Origin: Nonomuraea aurantiaca
Lineage (GTDB): Bacteria > Actinomycetota > Actinomycetes > Streptosporangiales > Streptosporangiaceae
Assembly (NCBI RefSeq): GCF_020215705.1
Contig: NZ_JAIWNB010000007.1
Coordinates: 347,416 to 411,415 of the forward strand
Direction: 5' to 3'
Length of the DNA stretch: 64,000 bases
Made by a program: the position numbers and the translations under genes. The notes under the pieces are model-generated. The model saw only the letters and a program-made list of their open reading frames with translations, did not search any database and had not been told where the DNA came from. This document shows, in pieces, positions 55,304 through 64,000 of this stretch (its first letter is position 1; every line of letters starts with the position of its first letter).

Positions 55304-55535
55304 CCCGCCGATACCTCCCGATTGTTCCTGGGTTCGTGCATGTTTGGCCAATATGCACTAGGCCATCATGGATCACGATCCCCGGCCGCTGCAAGACCCA
55401 AATGCACGTGCATGTGCAATGTGCAGCAGCATGAGCGGCTACGGGTAGGGGTATCCGAATCGGACACCAGGTTGAGACCTTGTCATACCCGGCAATGTGG
55501 TGTCACTGTGTGTGCGGACCTTGATAGGAGGCAGA

Positions 55536-56402
55536 GTGACGCAGAACCAGCCGGGTTCCGGCCCTACGGCGCTGCGCATCCTCCTGGGCTCCCAGCTGCG
55601 CAGGCTCAGGGAGGGGAAGGGCGTTACCCGCGAGGAGGCAGGCCACCTCATCAGGGGCTCCGAATCCAAGATCAGCCGCATGGAGCTGGGTCGCGTCGGT
55701 TTCAAGGAACGCGACGTGGCCGATCTGCTGACCCTTTACGGGGTGGTGGACACCCAGGCGCGCGCAGCCGTACTCGACCTGGTGGCCACGGCGAACGAGC
55801 CCGGATGGTGGCACCGGTTCAACGACATCCTGCCCACGTGGTTCCAGGCCTACGTCGGCCTCGAAGAGGCCGCGGCCAGGATCAGGACCTACGAGGTCCA
55901 GTTCGTCCCGGGGTTGTTACAGACCAAGGAATACGCCCGGGCGGTCGTGACGGCCGGCTCGGCCGGCATCGGCGCGGAGGAGATCGCCCGCAGGGTGGAC
56001 CTCCGGCTCGAACGCCAGCGCATGTTCGACCGGCCCGACGGCCCCGTCTTCTGGGCGGTCATCGACGAGGCCGCGCTGCGCCGCCCGATCGGCGGCGCCG
56101 AGGTGATGCGGGCCCAGCTCGAACACCTCATCGACCTGATGCGCCAGCCCAACATCACCATCCAGGTCATGCCGTTCAGCTTCGGGGGCCACAGCGCCGA
56201 GGGCGGCGCGTTCAGCGTCCTGCGCTTCCCCGACCACGACCTGCCGGACGTGGTGTACGTCGAGCAACTCGCCAGCGCCCTCTACCTGGACAAACGCGAG
56301 GACGTCGACCGCTACACCGAGGTCATGGAGCGGCTCTGCGCCGTCAGCACGACGCCGGACGAGACCATCGAGCTCCTGCGGGTGATCGCCGAGGAGTTCT
56401 GA
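55536..56402 (+). CDS. Scr1-family HTH regulator (DUF5753)
   Basis: A 288-residue protein. An XRE helix-turn-helix covers about 10-70 (LRRLREGKGVTREEAGHLI, SKISRMELGRVGF). The DUF5753 domain contains VQFVPGLLQTKEYARAVVT and MRQPNITIQVMPF. GTG 55536 has AGGAGG four bases upstream. It pairs with the divergent ATP-binding gene. Such regulators govern development and secondary metabolism in actinomycetes. Confidence 0.88.
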   Translation: MTQNQPGSGPTALRILLGSQLRRLREGKGVTREEAGHLIRGSESKISRMELGRVGFKERDVADLLTLYGVVDTQARAAVLDLVATANEPGWWHRFNDILPTWFQAYVGLEEAAARIRTYEVQFVPGLLQTKEYARAVVTAGSAGIGAEEIARRVDLRLERQRMFDRPDGPVFWAVIDEAALRRPIGGAEVMRAQLEHLIDLMRQPNITIQVMPFSFGGHSAEGGAFSVLRFPDHDLPDVVYVEQLASALYLDKREDVDRYTEVMERLCAVSTTPDETIELLRVIAEEF

Positions 56403-56571
56403 GGGTCGTCACGTCGTTGTTGGGTACGCATCTACCCTAGACTGGCGAACGGCGCTTGGATCCCGCCAAGGCGGAGCATGCCCAGCGCCGCTCATGTGGG
56501 CGCGGCGCGTGAGCCGTACCAAATCTGGACGCGCCCGCGATCACTCGAAGCTTGATCAAGGAGACCACCCC

Positions 56572-57969
56572 GTGAAGACCGCTGTCGAGGAGCTCAGCCC
56601 GACCAGGGTGAAGCTCACTGTCGAGGTGCCGTTCGAAGAGCTGCGCCCGAGCCTGGATGCGGCGTACAAGAAGGTCGCGCAGCAGGTGCGCGTCCCCGGG
56701 TTCCGCCCTGGCAAGGTTCCGGCCCGCATCATCGAGCAGCGCTTCGGCCGCGCGGTGGTGCTGGAGGAGACCCTCAACGACGCGGTGCCCAAGCTGTACG
56801 GTCAGGCCGTCGACGAGGTCGACCTCTTCCCGGTCAGCCAGCCGGACATCGAGATCACCAAGATCGAGGATGGCGAGCAGGTCGAGTTCACCGCCGAAGT
56901 CGACGTCCGGCCCAACTTCGAGGTCCCCGACTACGCGGGCACCGAGGTCACGGTCGACTCCGCCGAGGTGGCCGACGAGGACATCGACAGTCAGCTCGAC
57001 GCGCTGCGCCAGCGCTTCGCCACGCTGACCGGCGTCGAGCGCGCGGCCGCCGCCGGCGACTTCGTCGTCATGGACCTGCGTGCCGAGATCGACGGTGCCA
57101 ACATCGAGGAGCAGCAGGCCAACGAGGTCTCCTACGAGGTCGGCGCCGGCTCCGTGCTGCAGGGTCTCGACGACGCCCTCGTGGGCATGTCCGCGGGCGA
57201 CGAGAAGACCTTCAAGACCGAGCTGGTCGGCGGTGAGAACGCCGGTGAGGAAGCCGACGTCATCATCACCGTCAAGACGGTCAAGGAGAAGGTCCTGCCC
57301 GAGCTGGACGACGAGTTCGCCCAGCTGGCCAGCGAGTTCGACACGCTCGCCGAGCTCAAGGACAGCATCCGCGAGCAGGCCCGCCGCAACAAGCTGGTCG
57401 ACCAGGTCGTCCAGGCCCGCGAGAAGGCCCTCGACTCGCTGCTCGACAAGATCGAGATGCCGATCCCCGACAGCGCGCTCAAGGCCGAGGTCGACGCCCG
57501 CAAGCACAACCTCGAGCACCAGATCGCTGAGAGCGGGCTCAGCCGCGACGCCTTCTTCCGCCTCTACCAGACGACCGAGGAGGAGCGCTTCGCCGAGTTC
57601 GACAGCAGCTCCGCCAAGGCCATCAAGGTCGGGTTCGTCCTCGACAAAATCGTCAAGAGCGAGGACCTGGGCGTCTCCGAGCAGGAGCTGACCAACTTCG
57701 TCGTCCGCCGTGCCATGGAGATGGGCGTCCAGCCCAACCAGCTGGCCCAGCACCTGGCCGACAACGACCAGCTGACGCTGGCGATGGTCGAGATCGTCCG
57801 TGACAAGGCCAAGTCCGTCCTCGGCGACGCCGCCAAGGTGGTCGACACCGACGGCAACGAGGTCGACCTCAAGGCCATCTACACCGAGATCAACGGCGCC
57901 GAGCCCACCGAGGAGCCGGCCGACGAGCCGGCCGACGAGCCGGCGGCCGAGGAGAAGGCCGACGCCTAG
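56572..57969 (+). CDS. tig: Trigger factor
   Basis: A 465-residue ribosome-associated chaperone. The N-terminal ribosome-binding domain contains GFRPGKVPARIIEQRFG. An FKBP-type prolyl isomerase domain spans about 155-245. A helical C-terminal substrate cradle is followed by an acidic tail of short EPADEPAD repeats. GTG 56572 has AAGGAG upstream and gives the conserved start MKTAVEELSPTRVKL. It heads the tig-clpP1-clpP2-clpX series. Confidence 0.95.
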   Translation: MKTAVEELSPTRVKLTVEVPFEELRPSLDAAYKKVAQQVRVPGFRPGKVPARIIEQRFGRAVVLEETLNDAVPKLYGQAVDEVDLFPVSQPDIEITKIEDGEQVEFTAEVDVRPNFEVPDYAGTEVTVDSAEVADEDIDSQLDALRQRFATLTGVERAAAAGDFVVMDLRAEIDGANIEEQQANEVSYEVGAGSVLQGLDDALVGMSAGDEKTFKTELVGGENAGEEADVIITVKTVKEKVLPELDDEFAQLASEFDTLAELKDSIREQARRNKLVDQVVQAREKALDSLLDKIEMPIPDSALKAEVDARKHNLEHQIAESGLSRDAFFRLYQTTEEERFAEFDSSSAKAIKVGFVLDKIVKSEDLGVSEQELTNFVVRRAMEMGVQPNQLAQHLADNDQLTLAMVEIVRDKAKSVLGDAAKVVDTDGNEVDLKAIYTEINGAEPTEEPADEPADEPAAEEKADA

Positions 57970-57985
57970 CCCCAGAAAAGGCACC

Positions 57986-58015
57986 AAGCCCCCGATCCGG
58001 ACGGTTCGGGGGCTT
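57986..58015 (+). terminator. Hairpin terminator after tig
   Basis: The perfect 10-bp stem AAGCCCCCGA/TCGGGGGCTT with a 10-base loop starts 17 bases after the tig stop. It separates tig from the clpP1P2 transcript. Confidence 0.85.
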
Positions 58016-58040
58016 CGCGCTGCTCTGGGCGGCCTTACCT

Positions 58041-58055
58041 GCGCCGTCAGCGAAC
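58041..58055 (+). promoter_or_regulatory. Possible ClgR box upstream of clpP1
   Basis: GCGCCGTCAGCGAAC contains CGC-N5-GCG with the flanking GAAC of the ClgR consensus. ClgR activates clpP1P2 in streptomycetes and mycobacteria. A single match with no spacing data, so tentative. Confidence 0.35.
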
Positions 58056-58143
58056 AGTAGGCGGACCGGGCATGAGCTGTGTGCCCCGCGCGTTAGGGTC
58101 ACAAGCAAAGCCAATCGATTACGACGCATCGGAAGGTGACGCT

Positions 58144-58776
58144 GTGACCAGCCCGCCGACCTTCTATCAGCCTGAGTCGCGAGGCCGTGAGAACGGCTCG
58201 TCCTTCCGGCTTGAGGACCAGCTTTACCAGCGCCTGCTGCGCGAGCGCATCATCGTGCTGGGGCAGGAGGTCAACGACGAGATCGCCAACCGTATCTGTG
58301 CCGAGCTGTTGCTGCTCGCGGCCGACGATCCCGAACGTGACATCTGGCTCTACATCAACTCGCCTGGCGGGTCGGTGACGGCCGGCATGGCCATCTACGA
58401 CATGATGGAATATGTGCCCAACGACGTGGCCACGGTCGCCATGGGACTGGCCGCCTCCATGGGGCAGTTCCTGCTGTCGGCGGGCGCGAGGGGCAAGCGC
58501 TACGCCCTGCCGCACGCGCGCATCATGATGCACCAGCCGTCCGGCGGCATCGGCGGCACCGCCGCGGACATCGCCATCCAGGCGGAGCAGATGCTCTACG
58601 TGAAGAAGACCCTTGCCGAGCGGATCGCGCTCCACACGGGCCAGCCGCTCGACCAGATCGAGGCCGACTCCGATCGAGACCGCTGGTTCACGGCCGAAGA
58701 GGCCAAGGACTACGGCTTCATCGACCAAGTGGTGCGCAGCGCGAGGCAGGTGCCCTCGCAAGGCGCCGTCTCCTAG
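58144..58776 (+). CDS. clpP: ClpP protease subunit, first copy
   Basis: A 210-residue Ser protease of the Clp system. The catalytic triad is Ser105 (AASMGQ), His130 (MMHQPSGG) and Asp179 (SDRDRW). It forms a mixed barrel with the second ClpP and receives unfolded substrates from ClpX or ClpC. GTG 58144 follows a GGAAGGTG site. It lies ten bases upstream of the second clpP. Confidence 0.95.
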   Translation: MTSPPTFYQPESRGRENGSSFRLEDQLYQRLLRERIIVLGQEVNDEIANRICAELLLLAADDPERDIWLYINSPGGSVTAGMAIYDMMEYVPNDVATVAMGLAASMGQFLLSAGARGKRYALPHARIMMHQPSGGIGGTAADIAIQAEQMLYVKKTLAERIALHTGQPLDQIEADSDRDRWFTAEEAKDYGFIDQVVRSARQVPSQGAVS

Positions 58777-58786
58777 GGGAGTTGAA

Positions 58787-59410
58787 GTGAACATCGAAAG
58801 CCGGTACGTTCTCCCCTCCTTCGTCGAACGCACGTCCTATGGCGTGAAGGAGATGAATCCGTACAACAAGCTCTTCGAGGACCGCATCATCTTCCTCGGA
58901 GTGCAGATCGACGACGCGTCGGCCAACGACGTGATGGCTCAGCTGCTGACGCTGGAGTCGCTCGATCCCGACCGTGACATCAGCATCTACATCAACTCGC
59001 CGGGTGGCTCGTTCACCGCCATGACGGCGATTTACGACACGATGCAGTTCGTCCGGCCGGAGATCCAGACCGTCTGCCTGGGGCAGGCCGCCTCCGCCGC
59101 GGCCGTGCTGCTGGCCGGCGGGACTCCCGGTAAGCGGTTCGCGCTTCCCAACGCCAGGGTGCTCATCCACCAGCCGTCCACCGAGGGCGGCGGCCAGGGA
59201 AGCGACATCGAGATCCAGGCCCGCGAGATCCTTCGCATGCGCTCCCTCCTGGAGGAGATCGTGGCGAAGCACTCCGGAAAGGCGCCTGCGGAAGTCCGAA
59301 AGGACATCGAACGCGACAAAATTCTCAACGCGGACGAGGCAAAGGCGTATGGTCTGATCGACGACATCATCCCGTCGAGGAAGAAGCGAGCTCAGGCCGT
59401 CGCTTCCTGA
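58787..59410 (+). CDS. clpP: ClpP protease subunit, second copy
   Basis: A 207-residue ClpP. The triad is Ser103 (AASAAA), His128 (LIHQPS) and Asp177 (IERDKIL). Its longer N-terminus and Ser-site AASAAAVLL differ from the first copy, as in actinobacterial ClpP1/ClpP2 pairs. GTG 58787 is followed by NIESRYVLP, the conserved start of the second copy. Co-transcribed with the first. Confidence 0.95.
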   Translation: MNIESRYVLPSFVERTSYGVKEMNPYNKLFEDRIIFLGVQIDDASANDVMAQLLTLESLDPDRDISIYINSPGGSFTAMTAIYDTMQFVRPEIQTVCLGQAASAAAVLLAGGTPGKRFALPNARVLIHQPSTEGGGQGSDIEIQAREILRMRSLLEEIVAKHSGKAPAEVRKDIERDKILNADEAKAYGLIDDIIPSRKKRAQAVAS

Positions 59411-59584
59411 TGAGATGTGACGCACCGGAGCGCTGCCCAATAGGGCACGTTCCGGTGCGACTCGCCGCCAGGGGGCTCACTGAGGGCCCAGAAGACGGTA
59501 ACGTCGAAACCTGAGCGGTTCGGACCCGGTCCGGTAGATACGGATCGCGGGAGCAGGGCGGTCCCACGCAAAGGAGTATCTGGG

Positions 59585-60868
59585 GTGGCACGCATCGGCG
59601 ACGGGGGAGACCTGCTGAAGTGCTCTTTCTGCGGGAAGAGCCAGAAGCAAGTCAAGAAGCTCATTGCCGGTCCAGGCGTCTACATCTGCGATGAGTGCAT
59701 CGATCTCTGCAACGAGATCATCGAAGAGGAGCTCTCGGAGTCCTCTGAGCTCAAGTGGGACAACCTGCCCAAGCCGAGGGAGATCTACGAGTTCCTCGAC
59801 GCCTATGTCATCGGTCAGGACAAGGCGAAGAAGGCGCTCTCGGTGGCGGTCTACAACCACTACAAGCGGGTGCAGTCCGGCGACCGAGGTAGAGATGACG
59901 GTCTAGAGCTGGCCAAGAGCAACATCCTGCTGCTCGGCCCCACGGGCTCGGGCAAGACACTGCTCGCGCAGACGCTGGCGAAGATGCTCAACGTGCCCTT
60001 CGCCATCGCCGACGCCACCGCGCTCACCGAGGCGGGCTACGTCGGCGAGGACGTCGAGAACATCCTGCTCAAGCTCATCCAGGCCGCCGACTACGACGTC
60101 AAGAAGGCCGAGACCGGCATCATCTATATCGACGAGGTCGACAAGATCGCTCGCAAGAGCGAAAACCCGTCGATCACGCGCGACGTCTCGGGTGAGGGCG
60201 TCCAGCAGGCACTGCTCAAGATCCTGGAGGGCACGACCGCGAGCGTGCCGCCGCAGGGCGGACGTAAGCACCCCCACCAGGAGTTCATCCAGATCGACAC
60301 GACGAACGTGCTGTTCATCTGTGGCGGCGCCTTCGCCGGTCTGGAAAAGATCATCGAGTCGCGCATCGGCAAGAAGGGCATCGGCTTCAACGCCATCATC
60401 CGGTCGAAGGAAGAAGTCGACATGGCCGACATCTTCTCCGACGTGATGCCCGAGGACCTGTTGAAGTTCGGCATGATCCCCGAGTTCGTCGGTCGTCTGC
60501 CGGTCATCACCTCGGTGCACAACCTCGACCGTGAGGCGCTCATCCAGATCCTCACCGAGCCACGCAACGCGCTGGTCAAGCAATACCGCAAGCTGCTCGA
60601 GCTCGACGGCGTGGAGCTGGAGTTCACCGACGGGGCGCTCGAGGCCATCGCCGACCAGGCGATCCTGCGCGGCACCGGCGCGCGCGGCCTGCGCGCCATC
60701 CTCGAAGAGGTGCTCCAGTCGGTGATGTACGAGGTGCCGTCGCGCCAGGACGTCGCCCGGGTGGTCATCACCCGCGAGTCCGTGCTCGAACACGCGATCC
60801 CGACGCTCGTACCCCGCGACCAGCTCGCCGCGAAACAGCAGCGCACGCCGCGGGAAAAGTCCGCCTGA
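59585..60868 (+). CDS. clpX: ClpX unfoldase
   Basis: A 427-residue AAA+ unfoldase. The zinc-binding domain has C13, C16, C35 and C38. Walker A is GPTGSGKT (118-125) and Walker B is IIYIDE (179-184). A C-terminal D2-like domain follows. It selects, unfolds and feeds substrates into the ClpP barrel encoded just upstream. The 174-base gap before it probably holds its own promoter. Confidence 0.96.
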   Translation: MARIGDGGDLLKCSFCGKSQKQVKKLIAGPGVYICDECIDLCNEIIEEELSESSELKWDNLPKPREIYEFLDAYVIGQDKAKKALSVAVYNHYKRVQSGDRGRDDGLELAKSNILLLGPTGSGKTLLAQTLAKMLNVPFAIADATALTEAGYVGEDVENILLKLIQAADYDVKKAETGIIYIDEVDKIARKSENPSITRDVSGEGVQQALLKILEGTTASVPPQGGRKHPHQEFIQIDTTNVLFICGGAFAGLEKIIESRIGKKGIGFNAIIRSKEEVDMADIFSDVMPEDLLKFGMIPEFVGRLPVITSVHNLDREALIQILTEPRNALVKQYRKLLELDGVELEFTDGALEAIADQAILRGTGARGLRAILEEVLQSVMYEVPSRQDVARVVITRESVLEHAIPTLVPRDQLAAKQQRTPREKSA

Positions 60869-60887
60869 TCCCTTCCCATACGGCAAG

Positions 60888-60915
60888 CGCCCCGCGGAGA
60901 CAACTCCCTGGGGCG
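60888..60915 (+). terminator. Hairpin terminator after clpX
   Basis: Two-part stem: CGCCCC with GGGGCG, and GGAG with CTCC, around an ACAA loop, with a small internal bulge. TTT follows. It ends the clpX transcript 20 bases after its stop. Confidence 0.75.
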
Positions 60916-60950
60916 TTTCGCTTTCCACCACCTCCCTAGAATTGGTCACT

Positions 60951-63515
60951 GTGACAACGCCAGAGCTGCCCACCCAGTACACCCCGGCCGACGTCGAGAC
61001 CCGGAGCTACGAGCGCTGGGTATCCGAAGGCTATTTCCACGCAGACCCGGGCAGCCCGCGCGAGCCGTACAGCATCGTCCTCCCCCCGCCCAACGTGACC
61101 GGCGTCCTGCACATCGGACACGCGCTCGACCACTCCATCCAGGACGCGCTCACCCGCCGGGCCCGCATGCAGGGCCGCGAGACGCTGTGGCTGCCCGGCA
61201 TGGACCACGCCGGCATCGCCACCCAGAACGTCGTCGAGCGCGAGCTGGCCAAGGAGGGCCTGTCGCGCCACGACCTCGGCCGTGAGGCGTTCGTGGAGCG
61301 CGTCTGGCAGTGGAAGGAGGAGTCCGGGGGCCGGATCCTCGGCCAGATGCGCAAGCTCGGCGACGGTGTCGACTGGGAGCGCGAGCGCTTCACCATGGAC
61401 ACCGGCCTCTCGCGAGCCGTCCAGACCATCTTCAAGCGGCTCTTCGACGACGGCCTGATCTACCGGGCCGAACGCATCATCAACTGGTGCCCCCGCTGCC
61501 TCACCGCGCTGTCCGACATCGAGGTCGAGCACAGCGAGGACGACGGCGAGCTCGTCTCCATCCGCTACTCCGACGAGATCGTGGTGGCGACCACCCGCGC
61601 GGAGACCATGCTCGGTGACACCGCCGTGGCCGTGCACCCCTCCGACGAGCGCTACGCCCACCTGGTCGGCACGCTCGTCGAGGTGCCGTTCACCGGCCGG
61701 CAGATCCCCGTGGTCGCCGACGAGCACGTCGATCCGGCCTTCGGCACCGGCGCGGTCAAGGTCACACCGGCCCACGACCCCAACGACTTCGAGATCGGCC
61801 GGCGGCATTCGCTGCCGTCGCTGACCATCATGGACGAGCGCGGCGTGATCACCGCGCACGGACCGTTCGAGGGGCTCGACCGGTTCGAGGCACGACCCGC
61901 GGTGGTCGCCGCGCTGCGCGCCGAGGGCCGGATCGTCGCCGAGAAGCGCCCCTACGTCCACTCGGTCGGCCACTGCTCGCGCTGCAAGACGGTGGTCGAG
62001 CCGAGGCTGTCGCTGCAGTGGTTCGTCAACGTCTCGCCGCTGGCCAAGGCCGCCGGCGACGCGGTGCGCGACGGCCGCACCCGCATCCACCCGCCCGAGC
62101 TGGCCAAGCGCTACTTCGACTGGGTCGACGACATGCACGACTGGTGCATCTCCCGCCAGCTGTGGTGGGGGCATCGCATCCCGGTCTGGTACGGCCCGGC
62201 CGGCGAGGTCGTGTGCGTGGGCCCCGACCAGGATCCGCCCGCCGGCTACGTCCAGGACGCCGACGTCCTCGACACCTGGTTCTCCTCGGGCCTGTGGCCG
62301 TTCTCCACGCTCGGCTGGCCGGACGCGACACCGGAGCTCGCACGCTTCTACCCGACGTCCGTGCTGGTCACCGGCTACGACATCCTGTTCTTCTGGGTCG
62401 CGCGCATGATGATGTTCGGCCTGTACGCCATGGACGGCGAGCCGCCTTTCCGCGTGGTGGCGCTGCACGGCATGGTCCGCGACCAATACGGCAAGAAGAT
62501 GTCCAAGTCGTTCGGCAACGTCGTCGACCCGCTCGACTGGATCGAGCGCTTCGGGGCCGACGCCACACGCTTCACGCTGCTACGCGGCGCCAACCCCGGG
62601 GCCGACGTCGCGGTGAGCGAGGAGTGGGCGGGCGGCTCGCGCAACTTCTGCAACAAGATCTGGAACGCCACCCGCTTCGCGCTGATGAACGGCGCGACCA
62701 CCGGCTCCCTGGAGGGCCTGGACCTGACGGCGGCCGACCGGTGGATCCTGTCGCGGCTCCAGAGCGTGATCTCGACGGCCGACGCGGCCTTCGAGGAGTT
62801 CGAGTTCGCCAAGGCGTCCGATCTGCTCTACCACTTCGCGTGGGACGAGGTCTGCGACTGGTACCTGGAGCTGGCCAAGATCCAGCTCGGTCAGGGGCTG
62901 GAGCACACGCGGCTCGTGCTGGGCCACGTGCTCGACACGCTGCTGCGGCTGATGCACCCGCTGGTGCCGTTCGTCACCGAGGAGCTGTGGCGAGCCGTCA
63001 CGGGCGGCGAGTCGGTCGCCGTGGCGCCGTGGCCGCAGGTCGATGCCGCCCGCACCGATCCAGTGGCCGAGGCGGAGATCGTCGCCCTGCAGGAGCTGGT
63101 GACGGAGGTGCGCAGGTTCCGTTCGGATCAGGGGCTGAAGCCCGGCCAGAAGGTGGCCGCGCGGCTCGGACTGACCGGCACGGCTCTCGCGGGGCAGGAA
63201 GGGGCCATCCGCTCACTCCTGCGGCTCACCGAGCCGTCAGACGCCTTTTCCGCCACTGCCCGCTTCACCGTGGGCGGGGTGACCGTCGAGATCGACACCG
63301 CCGGCGCCATCGACGTGGCGGCCGAACGCAAGCGGCTGGAGAAGGATCTGGCGGTCGCGCGCAAGGAGGCGGCCCAGGTCGCGGCCAAGCTCGGCAACGA
63401 GCAGTTCATGGCCAAGGCGCCCGAGGACGTGGTCGCCAAGGTCAGGGGGCGTGCCGAGCAGTCGGCGGCCGACATCGTGCGGCTCGAGGCCCAGCTCGCC
63501 GGCTTGGGTGTTTGA
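60951..63515 (+). CDS. valS: Valyl-tRNA synthetase
   Basis: An 854-residue class I synthetase charging tRNA-Val. HIGH is at 54-57, and KMSKS at 516-520. The editing domain lies between. A C-terminal coiled coil contacts tRNA (ERKRLEKDLAVARKEAAQ). GTG 60951 has no ribosome site; instead TAGAAT, a -10-like box, lies eight bases upstream. It is therefore probably a leaderless mRNA. A TTG at 60942 is in frame but overlaps that box. Confidence 0.95.
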   Translation: MTTPELPTQYTPADVETRSYERWVSEGYFHADPGSPREPYSIVLPPPNVTGVLHIGHALDHSIQDALTRRARMQGRETLWLPGMDHAGIATQNVVERELAKEGLSRHDLGREAFVERVWQWKEESGGRILGQMRKLGDGVDWERERFTMDTGLSRAVQTIFKRLFDDGLIYRAERIINWCPRCLTALSDIEVEHSEDDGELVSIRYSDEIVVATTRAETMLGDTAVAVHPSDERYAHLVGTLVEVPFTGRQIPVVADEHVDPAFGTGAVKVTPAHDPNDFEIGRRHSLPSLTIMDERGVITAHGPFEGLDRFEARPAVVAALRAEGRIVAEKRPYVHSVGHCSRCKTVVEPRLSLQWFVNVSPLAKAAGDAVRDGRTRIHPPELAKRYFDWVDDMHDWCISRQLWWGHRIPVWYGPAGEVVCVGPDQDPPAGYVQDADVLDTWFSSGLWPFSTLGWPDATPELARFYPTSVLVTGYDILFFWVARMMMFGLYAMDGEPPFRVVALHGMVRDQYGKKMSKSFGNVVDPLDWIERFGADATRFTLLRGANPGADVAVSEEWAGGSRNFCNKIWNATRFALMNGATTGSLEGLDLTAADRWILSRLQSVISTADAAFEEFEFAKASDLLYHFAWDEVCDWYLELAKIQLGQGLEHTRLVLGHVLDTLLRLMHPLVPFVTEELWRAVTGGESVAVAPWPQVDAARTDPVAEAEIVALQELVTEVRRFRSDQGLKPGQKVAARLGLTGTALAGQEGAIRSLLRLTEPSDAFSATARFTVGGVTVEIDTAGAIDVAAERKRLEKDLAVARKEAAQVAAKLGNEQFMAKAPEDVVAKVRGRAEQSAADIVRLEAQLAGLGV

Positions 63516-63527
63516 GCGAGACACACC

Positions 63528-63567
63528 GGGGGAAGACCTATTCGTTACCGAAGTTGGGTCTTCCCCC
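63528..63567 (+). terminator. Hairpin terminator after valS
   Basis: The 11-bp stem GGGGGAAGACC/GGTCTTCCCCC with an 18-base loop begins 12 bases after the valS stop. It insulates the rRNA promoter region downstream. Confidence 0.85.
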
Positions 63568-63724
63568 GCACCAGGGCTGCTAGAGTCTTAAACGCGGGGC
63601 AAGTTAGCCCGGCAAAACCCAGTGATCTCTCCCGAGCTTCGGGCTGTGTCCGCGTGTGATTGGACATGAGTCAGAAGTTCAGGTAAGTTACCAGGGTTGC
63701 CCGGAACGTACCGGATCAGCCGAT

Positions 63725-63754
63725 TTGACAAGGATCGCGCGGATCTGATAAAAT
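63725..63754 (+). promoter_or_regulatory. rRNA operon promoter
   Basis: A perfect -35 TTGACA (63725-63730), an 18-base spacer and TAAAAT (63749-63754). It lies about 170 bases upstream of the 16S start. The leader contains TTGAGAACTCAACAGTGTGT (63798-63817), as is typical of actinobacterial rrn leaders involved in processing and antitermination. Further upstream (63568-63724) only possible additional, weaker promoters are seen. Confidence 0.85.
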
Positions 63755-63925
63755 GGGTGAGACGAAATGTGCGCCTCTCGCAGGTTGGGGAGTACGCGTC
63801 CGTTTCTTGAGAACTCAACAGTGTGTTAAAAGCCAGTGCATGATGCACAACCCCGTCATGTCTGCGCCTCTTGGGTGTGGATGTGGTGGATTCCTTTTAT
63901 ATGGTTGGGATTTCTTTCCCTTCAG

Positions 63926-64000
63926 ACATTGTTTGGAGAGTTTGATCCTGGCTCAGGACGAACGCTGGCGGCGTGCTTAACACATGCAAGTCGAGCGGAA
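63926..64000 (+). rRNA. rrs: 16S rRNA, 5' end (partial)
   Basis: The window ends within 16S rRNA. The universal start GAGAGTTTGATCCTGGCTCA is at 63936-63955, followed by the CGAACGCTGGCGGCGTGCTT block. The mature 5' end is about 63926. The rest of the rRNA operon lies beyond the window. Confidence 0.97.

Noticed and set aside
60936..62486. Long minus-strand frame (516 codons) opposite valS, and similar long frames opposite tig, rip1 and the aldehyde dehydrogenase
   Set aside because: Same explanation: they follow codon-position bias of the true genes and lack ribosome sites and motifs.

Overview
The window is high-GC DNA (roughly 70% by eye) from a filamentous actinomycete. A member of the Streptosporangiales such as Nonomuraea would fit, but that placement is inference. 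The supporting evidence is actinobacterial: GTG starts are common, there is a Glu-type RpiB, a mycothiol-linked DsbA-like protein, a 25-residue bL37 ribosomal protein, Scr1/DUF5753 regulators, a RepSA/TraB integrative element, and the order tig-clpP1-clpP2-clpX-valS leading into an rRNA operon.

Layout. 1-3.4 kb: an amidase, a decayed TnpB relic and a CtaJ-like/DUF5130 pair. 3.4-5.7 kb: an unknown protein and a membrane Ser/Thr kinase. 5.8-13.5 kb: a minus-strand alpha-glucoside operon (ROK regulator, two permeases, lipoprotein binding protein, GH15-like and GH31 enzymes) that lacks its own ABC ATPase. 13.6-31 kb: mostly housekeeping genes (pepN, DsbA-like, aldehyde dehydrogenase, SDR, def, rpiB, Eis-like acetyltransferase, PP2C phosphatase, LuxR regulator, site-2 protease, a wall-peptidase-like gene behind a c-di-AMP riboswitch, galT with a DeoR regulator, bL37, trpB2).

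31-50 kb is the accessory region. Two tRNA genes lie back to back, tRNA-Gly(TCC) on minus and tRNA-Pro(TGG) on plus, and both have been used as attachment sites. On the tRNA-Gly side is a collapsed 1.9 kb element with a broken integrase, plus 3' tails of further integrases. On the tRNA-Pro side is an apparently intact 15.7 kb actinomycete integrative and conjugative element (AICE), bounded by 49-bp direct repeats. One tightly overlapping minus-strand operon holds its transfer, replication, excision and integration genes (SCO3933-like, TraB/FtsK, DUF2637, a conserved small protein, three tiny Cys-pair proteins, RepSA, Xis, Int). A divergent GntR regulator and a 2H phosphoesterase follow, with two copies of a 17-bp operator between the two units. 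The cargo is a low-GC DUF262-HNH protein, a DUF6879 fusion with an Scr1 regulator, a zinc-type unknown, and a large HTH-P-loop-TPR protein; it looks like a defence cassette. Outside the right end lies a fragment of yet another integrase.

50-64 kb returns to chromosome: a Ser/Thr/Pro-rich membrane protein, an M1 and an M48 peptidase, an ATP-binding/Scr1 regulator pair, the protein-quality-control cluster (tig, clpP1, clpP2, clpX), valS, and an rRNA promoter with the first 75 bases of 16S rRNA.
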